A stretch of 64,000 nt of DNA from Limonium bicolor (lineage: Eukaryota > Streptophyta > Magnoliopsida > Caryophyllales > Plumbaginaceae), in contig CM041777.1 of the NCBI GenBank assembly GCA_023374045.1, positions 479,485,594 through 479,549,593 of the forward strand. Reading direction: 5' to 3'. Made by a program: the position numbers and the translations under genes. The notes beneath the pieces are model-generated. The model did not search any database and was not told the DNA's origin. It worked only from the letters and a program-made list of their open reading frames with translations. Shown here one piece after another: positions 13,194 through 24,098 of this stretch (its first letter is position 1; each line of letters begins with the position of its first letter).

Positions 13194-15084
13194 GCGCCAC
13201 AAACTTCATTTTCTATACCCTTAAACACTTACTCATTTCTTGCCAAATGCCCAACACTTATAATGCTTCCCCCTTAGGTTTATAGCATGTTCCCACACTA
13301 TATTTAGCCCACCAAAATACTTTATGTCCTTCCAAGAATTTTCTCCACAAGTTCACATATCTTCTTTACAACACCTTACTTCCTCATTGTTACCAACCTT
13401 TGTATAAATCCTTAACACAATCTCACCATGGCTTGAAGTATCCTTAACTCTCATTTGCATTTTAAATCCTCCAAGATAATGACCAAGACACTTTAACACT
13501 TAAGAACACCTTAATTCACTTTCTTTCTCCAATTTAAACCTTAATCATTCCTAGTTTAACCTAGATCACTTAACATCATTTTAAACACCTAGAACTCCTT
13601 GTTCATTAACCAAATTTTGACATAGTTCCTCTTGTATCACCTTACACCAAAACACATAGTTGTTCACTTTAATACAACCCAAGAACACTCAATGTTTTAA
13701 TTCACATCCTTATACACAACACATGGCTTTTCATCCTTTGAACATCAAAGACACAACTTTACAAGGAACACTCTTTACACACAATTAAACCTCAAACTAC
13801 ACTACATCACAATATAGTGCATGAACTTAAATTGCTTGGCACTTAGGCCCTTAAATAACATGGCTCTTAGGCCCTTAAATTGCTTAAACCTTAAACACTG
13901 AATTTCCCACATATATATTGCCTTTGACCTGCAAATACACTCAACATCACATATGCCTTTTAATAATTCCCTTAAGAACAATTCACTAGCTCTTTTGCCA
14001 TTGGCTCCTTGGGTATTTTATTAAGCAAATCAAGCTCATTTTTCCAAAGGCATTTAAACTACATTGAGTTAGTTTGTTTACCTCTTTTCTTCATGACTTT
14101 TACTTGAACACCTTTGTTCTTCCTTGTTTGGAAATCGGCAAGAGGACTTGGTTACTTGTCAATGTTCTAGTCAATATACAAGTAAAACCAATGAGCATTC
14201 AAGCTTCATGCTTAAACTCATTTACAAACCCAGGTTATATATATTGTCTTTACACATTAGGATAGTTGTTTTACCTTGGAATAAAAAGAGAGCTTGAATA
14301 AGCATCAAGAGAGGACTCCTCCTTGTCCTTTGAAGATTGAAATGGAGCTATGGAAGAACAAGAGAAGACACCATCAATGGTGGATTTTCGGACATATACA
14401 AAAACAAGGGGAAATGTTGTTTTTCTTTGGTTTTCCTTACCTTGAAGCAAAGGGGAATGACAAGGTATGAAAATATGAGCTCAAGCTCCTTCAATGGTGA
14501 ATCTCCATGGCACCGAAATGGAGCTTTTGAAGATTTGAAAAGACAAAGTTGTAGAGCTTGGCCTAACTAGAAGAATGGTAGTCTTGAAATTGAATTTGGA
14601 TCATGGAGCTATAAGTTACAAGCATTCAAAGATGGAAAGGGTATGGTTTGCTGTAGCAAACCGAGAATGGAGAAGAGAGGGAGTTTGGAGACAGTGGAAG
14701 TGAGTGGGAAAGGAAGAAATGAAATGAGGTGTTTGCTTTTACAAGATATTTATGTTATAAAGTAACTTTCTTCTTTTTACTTACTTTTCCTTCCTTTCTT
14801 TAATAGATTTTTACATGGTGGTGACTCATCATAATAAAAACCGGCCCCCATCATCTACTTAGGGGTAGTTTGGTCTTTGTTGACCAATTAACTTACTTAT
14901 ATTGACTTATGTCATAAACTAGCATATTTTGGTTACTATTCACAAAACAAGGCACATATTTGTGAAATTTTTTATTTCCCATTGATTTAGACTTCCTAAT
15001 TTGATACTAAGTAGTACACATGTTAATTAAAGAGTAATGATGGACATTTAGCCACTCAAAACCCATTTACAAGACAGTTTTTCA

Positions 15085-15118
15085 AAAATGTGCTTTAAGA
15101 CTCCTTAAAGCACATTTT
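15085..15118. repeat. U3 palindrome of LTR B
   Basis: A perfect 15-bp stem (AAAATGTGCTTTAAG) with loop ACTC. The arms are identical to those in LTR A, with a different loop. Confidence 0.8.
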
Positions 15119-15549
15119 ATGTTTTAACTTGTTTTCAAGCTTGGTTTTCTTTGGTAATTGGTTTAATATGTTCATTAACACATAATTAAGGTATAGGTAT
15201 GACCTTTAGGTCGTATACAAACTTATCCCAAGCTTAGAGCACATTTTTGCCCATATAGACTTTAAGGTATTTATTTGTGTTTTGTTTGGTTTAATTGGAT
15301 ACCAAGGTTTCCTAAGGACTTAATTAGCCTTATCAAATCATAATTTAATGTTATTAAGTCTTGGTAGGCTCATTGAGTCCTAACCAAGCTCACTCCAAGC
15401 TCAGAGCATGTTTTTGCTCAAACTGTGTCTTAGTGCTTTATTGTTTTTACTATGGTTTAAATTGTACACTGATGCTTCTAAGACACTTTTTAGCCTTTAA
15501 ATACCATAGTTTAAAATTTAAGCAACATACAAAGGTTTGGGGTATTTCA

Positions 15550-16424
15550 GACGAGAATTTATACTTGTTTATAATCCTCGTTGTTTCGCCTTGTTGCTCA
15601 TTGGTTATGCTATATGGTTATGTGTTGTATGTTGGTGGATTTGTTGAAATGAGTCGTTGTACTCATATGTGTGTTATGAATTGGTTTAATTTAGTCATTG
15701 TACTTATATCTATGTTGTGAACTGGTTGAGTCGAGTCGCTGTACTCGTGTGTGGATTATTGTGGAATGTTTGGTCGAGTGGGTCGCCGTACTCAATTATG
15801 AACTATTAAGTGTTTGTTGGAGTGGAGTCTCTGTACTCATATAAGCGTTGTAACGCTTTCAGTTCGTTTATTGTGATGTGATGTGTGAAGCCGGGGGCTT
15901 GTTTGCTATTTGAGTTTACTGCAATATATTTCTTGCTTTACAGTTTTTATATTAAACTACTTGCATGAAAATGAATTGCATGCTCTCGCCAATTAACTGA
16001 GGGTCCGAGGGGGCATGACAGTCATGTAGTAACATACTCAGCAGGGGCTGATTCCGTACCACAAACAAATATTTTGCAGGTATGTAGCTTCCGGTGTCGA
16101 CAAAGAGCGGGACGCGCTGGGTAGTTTAGTTACAGTTGTTTAAATATGCACTGTTGTATTTTGATACGAACATAGAAACGTGTATAGGATTGGGGTACTT
16201 AGAATGCTCACTATGATTGTATTTTATATTGGAATTGAAGGTTAGATCTATCTCTTGTTGTCACTGTGGGAAATTGTTTCGTATTTATGAATATATTAGT
16301 AAGCACGTCATTACTCGTATGGGCGAGTGAGAACGGTGACACCAGTAGTTCAATTGTTAGATTACCGCTGCGATTACAATGTTAAGTAAGGCGATTAGGA
16401 GCCGATTAGAGTAGGGGTGTTACA
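15550..16424 (+). mobile_element. LTR remnant G, 3' part, with 42-45-bp tandem repeats
   Basis: The segment ends in GTAGGGGTGTTACA, the 3' terminus of plus-strand LTRs of this group, and has the CAGC-AGGG-GCTG stem (16039-16050) and CAGG (16077-16080) in the expected order. Five degenerate copies of a 42-45-bp unit lie at 15651-15840, each centred on GAGTCGNTGTACTC, itself a short inverted repeat (GAGT...ACTC). Its 5' part is replaced by element B at 15549, so B probably inserted here. Confidence 0.7.
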
Positions 16425-17355
16425 GTCAACACAGTCAACATGGTCTAGAATTCAATCAATGGTCAATGGGTCTAGTAGGGCCATCTCGGTTTTGGGCCTA
16501 CATGTTTAGATTGGGTCCGATTTTTAGTCTAGGTTACTCAGGTCCATGGTCCATAAGGTCTATTGGATTGGGTCCTATTGGTATCCTTCGTGATCTTGGT
16601 CCAATAATTCTTGGGCTTAATTAAAAAAAAGGGGATACTAATCTCGTTAGATTAGTCTATACAATATTTATACGTTAATCAAACATTTATAAAATGCTAA
16701 ACATTAGTAAAAGAATAACTGAAATTACATAATATAAATCTAAGGCTCTAGTTTAATTAACAAATAATTGATCCTAATACCCACCTATTTCATAATTATA
16801 AAGTTTAATTAACAACTAGTTATCATAGCACCCCAACTCAATTTAATTACAAAGTTACCATAACCCCAAATTTCCCTAATTTTTAGGAAGATACTAAACT
16901 TTACCAATTTTACAGTTTTGCTCCCAATCTTCATACAACTAATCGAGAAAACCTCATTTTCAATTTAACCCCAATATTTTCCCTAATTTCTGATTTTTAC
17001 CAAAAATTTCTAAACATCCCACTTTCAAAACCCTAACTCTCGGTTTTGACTACAGCCACCAAAACAATCTAAATTCTAAATTGAACAATTTTCTAAAAAC
17101 TAACCTTAATTTTTCAAAACCTCCAACTGTTTTGCCCCAGATTTTCTTTCTTTCGTTTCTGATTCACAAAGGGAGTATCCTAACATATTGATACGGTCTT
17201 TTGTAATTATTTAAGTAAGGAGCGTTATAGTTGCCTTTTCCCTTTTGTTTATTTATTTTGAAGGATTGTTTCTTTTATTTGATTTTTCTCCTTCTCTTTT
17301 ATTTCACGTTCTTTCGTTCCTCTATCCTCTACGCAACTCCCATTCTGCTCTACCC
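16425..17355. other. Repeat-like, AT-rich sequence without recognisable gene
   Basis: No open frame or domain is recognisable. An A-run followed by GGGG near 16622 is weakly polypurine-like. The 3' end is pyrimidine-rich (about 17270-17355) and continues, across the solo LTR E, into pyrimidine-rich sequence at 22446, which looks like one leader-like region split by the insertion. Confidence 0.4.
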
Positions 17356-18069
17356 TCAACTAAAATACCCCAAACCTAATTAACTCGACAAAACTACTAA
17401 ATAACGAGAAAGGATAGTATTGAACTAAGAATAATATCTTCACGTACGCATACTAATCCATGCATGTGAACGTTTACGTAAATTAGTATTACGCGTGCAC
17501 ATGCAAATTCATGCACGCAAACATTTATGTAAAAATGATCGTTTTGCCATCAACATTAACGGGCGTAATTTTATTAATGCCTTAACATATTCACGCAAAA
17601 CGTTTATGTACGATTAACAACGAGGATTAAACTCCTTGCATAACAAGCTCGATACAGCGAGCGACAACAAGGAAAGATCAACACGAACGTTATACAACTC
17701 GTAACATAACAACGTTCGATTCGAAAACGTTAAAAATACTAACGGACAACGTAAAAATAGTTGATGCACACTTAGGCATTTATATACACTAAAATAAATA
17801 TAAACACATCTTTAAACAAGGTAACAATTTATATTACTTAATCTTAACATAAAATATAAATCATAATACATAAATAATGTTATAATATTACAAATAATAC
17901 AAGACATTACAAGTTATAAAATCTATCCTAAATTGCCGGTTTTGTATATAGATTTTAGGACTTATTCTACACACTTTTACTTAGTAAAATAATTAACTAC
18001 CTACTGTACCTACCTTATATAAGAGTATATATTATTATGACAAAATAAACCTACTAATATACACCTTGT

Positions 18070-18400
18070 AATTATCGTTAATGCACTTGTATTAACCAAA
18101 CAAAATCTGTAGCAATTAACGGTAATACACTTATAATTAACCAAACAAAATCTGTAGTATCACCATATGTTTACGGTAGAAACATGTGCTCATAATCAAG
18201 TATAAAACCTGTAGCATACTCCATGCCATACGGTAGTATAATTAGGTGTTTAATCAAGCAAAAAAAACTGTAACAAATCACCACATAATTAACGGTAAGA
18301 CACTTGCTTTTAATCAAACAAAAATCTATAGTAATCACCTATGTTAACGGTAGTATACTTGCACCTATAATTAACAAAAATCTGTAGCTTTTTGACACTA
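18070..18400 (+). repeat. 57-61-bp tandem array in LTR E (about 6 copies)
   Basis: Degenerate copies share TTAACGGTA and AACAAAATCTGTAG, the latter at roughly 18095, 18138, 18197, 18254, 18315 and 18371. It lies about 700 bp into the LTR, in the likely U3 or early transcribed region. Confidence 0.7.
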
Positions 18401-21400
18401 AGAAACCGGTTACATACATACACTTGAGACATGTTTTAAATTTCTTATTTAACATGTAAGCTTTATGTATCACTCTCCCAACCATTATACAATTAATACA
18501 ATATTAAAACCCCATAGAATAACCACCCATTACCGAAAATCCTGCAAGAAAACAAGATTAGTTTAGCTTTTGTTAAAGTAGGAATTAACCAATGAAAATT
18601 AGATCTACACCTTAAGGACATACATATTGCAATTAAACAAAGAAAAGGCAAGATAATATGCCTCTTTTATCAGCCACCATTGCCGAAAATTAGAGCTAGA
18701 TGGTAGACTTTTGTGGAGCCAAAATCAAAGAATAATACCTACCTAATAACCCCATGATCTTATGTCTACTACAAGGAGAATTAATTAGCTAATTCCCAGC
18801 CATGTTCACCGAGAACAAAGAGCTAAAGGAGGTCACCTATGGCATGAATGATTAGTCAATTAGTCTAAAGTGAGGTATAAACAATTACCAAGTGTTCTCC
18901 ATGATTGAATCCAAGCTCCACTTATGTCCATAATTGCCGAAAACACTAGCTAAAGGGGAGTCATTAGTAGAGCAATCAATCCCTAAAATATGACATAAAC
19001 AATTACCTAGAGACAAGGAGGGGGCTATGCTATTACATTAAGAATTTAATTAACTAAAGCAAAATCATTAAGAAAATTAACAAACATACCCACCACATTC
19101 CTACATATCAATACGACAAGCTTGGGGTTCATTCCATGCCTCACTTGGCCGGTTGGTAAGCTCTCTTCTATCTCCTTTCATCTTCTTCCTTTGAACCTCC
19201 TAAGTCCATTAATGGAGTTTTAACTTATATCTCATTTTTGTGTTAAATTCCTAGCTTTATTTATCAACTCTTGGAGCAAACATCAACCTAATACTACTAC
19301 AAGTGTGCGCCACCAATTAATCTCCAAGGAAGGTAGCTTGATTCAACATTAATTCAAAGAGCTACCAAGAACAAGTTAAGGTAATATGTTCATGCTTGAA
19401 AATTCCTAAGACACTCTACAATTGTGTCCGAAAATACCAACTTCTCTAAACATATTTTTCTTCATCAATTTCATGAAGGAAAGTTGGTTCTTCATCCCTC
19501 CTAGGAGTGCTGAAAATCTAAGGTAAAATACCTAAGGTAAATCCTTGAAAAGCTACTTATAAATCTACTCAAGATCCTTGTTAAGATCTAACTCCCAAAC
19601 TCTTTATTTCCTTGGAACATGTCCGAAAATATGATGAGTTCCTAGCTCCTTGAAAGCTCTTGGACTTGTGAAGAAATCAAGTGGGAGAATCTACCTTATT
19701 AAGAGCAGGTTTATTAAGCTAATCTTTAATGTCTTAAGCTTTGTTTTAAGCTCTTAAAAATTGTGAAAAATTTATAAAAACATCTCTAAACTAATAAGGC
19801 CGAGAATATTGAGGGTAATTTCCAATAATAACAATTATAATTTATAAATTAAAGTTAATACCTTAAGGTATGTTTTATGTCACAAAAACTATGTATGATA
19901 AGTGCATTTAATGGCCGAAAGTTCTAGGAGGAAATTATCTTAATTTAAGCTAATAATGTGTCTAAGATCTTACAATAATTTTTGGATGAGTTATATGACT
20001 CATATGTATTTATAATTATAATAAGTTATAAATCAAGTTTTAAAAACTATATGGTAACATATTATAATTGTCGAACACTTATAGAGTAATGTGGGTTTTA
20101 ATGAGCTATATAAGTACATAAACTTATATTAAGAGTTTTGGGTAAGTTAAAAATAATTACTAGTGTTTAACAAAAGACTAGTTTAATAAGTCATGTGGTA
20201 AAAATGTAATTTTTAGAAAGTCATGGGAATATATGGTAATAGCCGAGACTAATATGTGTCATGCAAAATAATGACATAATGTAAGGTAGGAATTAATATT
20301 ATGAATTTTGGGTGAATTAAATAAGTGTGTAGAATTTAAAATAACAATATATAAAATTTTAGGGCTATTTTGTAAATTCTGGAAAATTTAGTGTACAGCT
20401 GAGTAATATATAAATTTCTAGGTACAATAATGTATTAAGTATGAAATTAGGCTTTGGTCAAAGTGTTGACCGAAAACTTTAGGTTAAAATGATTTATGAC
20501 ATAAAATATTAGGTTTATAAAAGTTTTGGGGTGAAAATGTAATTATAGTAAAATAAGGAGCAAGGCCGAAACTTAGTGTGGCCAAACTATAATTTTCGAA
20601 AGTTGTTGTGACCATTTGGTGATTAATGAAAGTATGGAGATGGAATTATAATTTAATTAATTAAGGACTTAAAACTATATAGTAAAATGTAATTAGTGGT
20701 GAAATGTTAAGTTTATGGATTAATGGGATTGTTTTGTAAATAACCGAGAATATAGGGGTAAGTATTTGAATTTAAATAATTATAGGTCCTATGTGGATAT
20801 TTGGAGGAGTTAGAAAAAGAATTTTGATTAAAGGGATTAAGGAAATTAAAACTATGGGTTAAATAGTAAAAGGAATTTAATTTGTAAACACTAAATAATA
20901 TTTGAGGTTATGAGATAATAAATAAAAGTTATGTGGAGAATTAAGTAAAGCTTGGTCAATAAAGGTTAATGACAAATTTGGGAATTACTATATCGTTTGG
21001 GCAATCATTAACATGTGATATAAATATCAAACAAATATATATATATATATAAGTAAATGCGAGGGTAATAAATAAATCAAAGATAATATACAATGATATA
21101 TAAATAATGAGTTAAGCATGAGATCATGGAAATGGGGAAAAGAAAACTACCATAAATGAAGGCTACAAGATTTAAAACATGTGACAATTCTTAAATTATA
21201 AATAAGGAGATAAACGAACCTCACATGAAATAACAAGAGACTAAGTAGTCACTTTATGGTACGTAAGAATCTTATATGAGGTAACCTGCAATAACACTCT
21301 CAGTTAATTCAATTATAGGACTATACTTAACCTGACTTGGTCCGGGAATTTACCAGTACAACTACGGTGAACGGTATGGATTCTTGCAACCTGTTTGCTA

Positions 21401-22105
21401 ACGGATTACACCGGCTTGTGTGCTATCTGTTGTGTGAAATAACCGACCATGATAATTGCATGAAATACATTGCTCTTACGTTTGTGTATTGTTGTGATTG
21501 TCTAATAATCGTATGTGAACCATTCTAACTATACCTACGTGTATACGTACGAGAACTTGCACTCAAGTTTCTCACTAACTTCCCTTACAAACTAAGTTGT
21601 TATGAGACTCTGATCATGTTCTACTACGGGAAGCGAGGAGCCCAGATGTTGGCCATGCATGCAAATATGGAGGTTGTACCTGTCTCAGGTCGTCCTCAAA
21701 AAAGTATACGTCATGACGGTGGTTTTGGGTGTTGACTTTTTCCACTTACCGAGATAATACCGGAACGTTTTAAGTTGAGACAAGGATTACATTCTCTCGA
21801 GGGTATGATACCCACTCATATTTAAGCACGGGAGTTGACTACGTTCTCTCCTACGGGATTTATTATCCAACCATTAAACGCGAGAGTCCCTTCTCGTCTG
21901 AAGGGTTTATCATACCCGCTTTAAAATAAGTTACTAACTTGACCACTTGAAGTCATATTACTCAATGGGATATTATTGTCCTTGAATGACTACTTGTATG
22001 TATTATTTGACATATGTTTACATTTGTTTGATAATAATGAACCGCATGTTTACGACCAAGTAGTTGTGTGTGACCCGCTAGCTTATGGGCTGCACGGGTT
22101 CATAC

Positions 22106-22148
22106 CAGCATTATTTGCTGATCCATTTTGATGGCTATGTTTTTCAGG
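22106..22148 (+). other. Double stem-loop plus CAGGT block of LTR E
   Basis: Stem 1 is CAGCA-TTATT-TGCTG. Stem 2 is CCAT-TTTG-ATGG, which replaces the C/G stem of LTR A by a different paired sequence. TTTTTCAGGTAC follows, with CAGG at 22145-22148, 295 bp from the LTR end. Confidence 0.55.
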
Positions 22149-22974
22149 TACCTGAAGGAAGAAGAGATTACCCGACCAAGTGTAGTTGGGGTAGAGATTA
22201 AGTTATGGGACTACTCAAGTTTTTTTAATTTCTCTACTGTTGTATGTTGCTTTGGAGTTTTAAATAAGCGTGTGTATTCAGTGCTCAGACCGTACGTGTG
22301 GATTTGTATTTGGATTTTAGCCTTGCTAGTCACATGGGTGAATAGCGGCGTTGTAGCACCAACTGTCTGTAATATTTTCCGCCGTGTGCTTTAGAACTTT
22401 TATCTGCTATTTTTATTAGATTTCCGGTTGCGGTGTTACATCAACTCCCTCCCTTTGCTCATTCTTCCTCCCTTTTCTTCTTAACCTCTTTCAATTTGTG
22501 GCTGGAGTCGTTCATTGTGGATTCCCATTCATCAATTGTTCGTCCTTCGTTTGGTTTGTAGATTCCGGTTTCGTTGTCATTAAGATCTCCCTTCTCCTTC
22601 CCGATTTTTGTTTTGATTCCGGAATTGTTCATCCCAAGAGTTTGTTGTTCAAGAAAGGATCCGGAGAGAGCATTGTGTAGAGTTTGTAGTTATGAGCATT
22701 GCTTCGGATGGGAGGTAGGTGGTGGATGGATTCGGTTATGTGTGTGCACCCACGGGGATTTCCAGTTTCGTTTCATTTTTCGTATATGTTTAATTGGCTC
22801 TCTTATTTGTGGTGATTTTTGTTGGTTTCTGATGTTCATTTTTGAAGTGTTAAAGCCCCGTGGAAATGTGTTTCATTTTGCGTATATTGATATGAAAGTC
22901 TATGCCTTATTAATGGTGTTTTGGTACTCTGATTACTCTCTGTTTCGCCATTGATTTTTTGGGGATTTTACTGT

Positions 22975-23315
22975 GTCCGGACTTGTATGTTCGGACGTGT
23001 GTTTTCTGTAGCCTGTTTTACTGTGTCCGGACATCCGTCCGAACATGTAAGTTCGGACGTGATGCGAGGACGAGTTCTGGATTTACATTTCAGCATATGT
23101 CCAAACATGTAAGTCCGGACACATGTCCAGACACCTTGTATAGTTCTGCTCGTACATTATTCGGACTTGTAAGTCCGGATAGATGTTCGGACGTCTCTGG
23201 ACTTTGAAACTGACTTGCATCCGGACTTGTGACCCGGACGTAAGTCCAGAAGTGTGTAAGTTCTGTCCTCGGTGTGTGTCCAGACATGCAAGGTTGGACG
23301 CATATCCGGACACGT
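22975..23315. repeat. Hairpin-module array of remnant H (about 6 modules)
   Basis: GTCCGGAC/GTTCGGAC-type arms are repeated about every 50-75 bp (starts near 22975, 23024, 23099, 23160, 23220 and 23278). The modules are more degenerate than in LTR F, consistent with greater age. Confidence 0.7.
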
Positions 23316-23469
23316 GTCTATTTTTGTGTAACTTTTTCATCTGAGCTCCATTTTGATTGCCGTTTACGGTGTTGAGTTATTTTCAGTGTGTACTATCTGT
23401 TTTGATGTGTTTTGGCTTATTATTATGAGCATTTACATTTTTAAAGTCCTTGTTAAGGTTCTAACCTCT

Positions 23470-24060
23470 GTCTTGCTCTGAAAGAGTGTTTGAGCTTCTG
23501 TTTTCTGTTTAGTGTATCTGTTAGTCAGTATACAACTTCTGTTTGGTTAAGACTTCTGATCTATTTGACAAGCTTCTTCCCTCCGTTACAGACTAAAAAA
23601 GGCATATGCTCTATTTTTAAAGCTTCTGTTTTGGGGACCTGGATGTTAGCTTCTGAGCCTTGGATAGTCGGATCGGGTTGTCCTGTAGCATGCTGTGAAA
23701 GAATTCTTTCTGTTTGTTCCTTGGGTTCCCTTCTTTCCTGTTCCTTAGGGTCCCTTGGATGTTTAGTGACCGACGAGTCCATAGCTGTCTCTATGGCTTC
23801 TGTGTAGGATCTTCGGATCCATAGAACCATAGTGTTGCCCTTCTGATGTGTTAGCTGGTGTCTAGGGTCCCACCTCTATTTTGTTAAGTGTTCTGTTCCA
23901 AGCTTCTTTTTCTATTGTCTGCTCTGTTCTGGCTTAAGACTTCTGTTCGGTTTGCTCAGCTTCTGTCTCTCCTTTGATTTGATAAGCTTCTATTTTTGTT
24001 ACTAATCTACTTCTCTTCTGATTTGATAAAGTTTCATCTTCTGTCTGGTTTCTACTTCGG
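23470..24060 (+). repeat. Degenerate CTTCTG-rich tandem repeat
   Basis: The phrase (A)GCTTCTGTTT and variants recur at least a dozen times at irregular 25-50-bp spacing, interrupted near 23690-23880 by less repetitive sequence. It is non-coding and probably an expanded pyrimidine-rich tract of an LTR. Confidence 0.55.
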
Positions 24061-24098
24061 CCTCTGATGTGGTTTGGTTAAGCTTATGTAAGTATAAG

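Larger units (their letters stand above)
11069..15549 (-). mobile_element. Element B, 5' LTR (4.48 kb)
   Basis: On the plus strand it runs from TGTAATACCCC to GGTATTTCA and adjoins the PBS, so it is the 5' LTR of a minus-strand element. It contains the conserved CAGGT/double stem-loop block (11426-11482), a 14-C run at about 12200, a hairpin array (12943-13193), a TATA-like site (14754-14762) and the U3 palindrome (15085-15118). It shares its layout and short blocks with LTR D but has diverged clearly. The right flank is LTR G, into which B appears to have inserted. Confidence 0.85.
17361..22440 (+). mobile_element. Solo LTR E (5.08 kb) with TCAAC target duplication
   Basis: The LTR starts TAAAATACCCCAAACC (first dinucleotide TA instead of TG) and ends CGGTGTTACA. 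It is flanked by TCAAC at 17356-17360 and 22441-22445. No internal region or second LTR is present, so unequal recombination left a solo LTR. It is AT-rich, lacks the mid-LTR GC-rich hairpin array of A-D, but has a 57-61-bp tandem array (18070-18400) and the double stem-loop/CAGGT block (22106-22148). No coding potential is evident. Confidence 0.85.
22446..24093 (+). mobile_element. LTR-like remnant H (host of solo LTR F)
   Basis: This is a repeat-derived segment with a hairpin array (22975-23315) of the same arm family as LTR F, including the shared phrase TGCGAGGACG. It is followed by a degenerate CTTCTG-rich stretch (about 23470-24060). It resumes after F at 26786, where TTTTGCAGGTTT (CAGG at 26880-26883) matches the CAGGT block of the other LTRs. 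I could not identify its termini. Small open frames here have no recognisable product. Confidence 0.5.

Noticed and set aside
22975..23315. Regularly spaced palindromic repeats reminiscent of a CRISPR array
   Set aside because: This is a plant nuclear sequence. Repeats are degenerate, spacers are similar to each other and the arrays lie inside LTRs. No cas gene is present.
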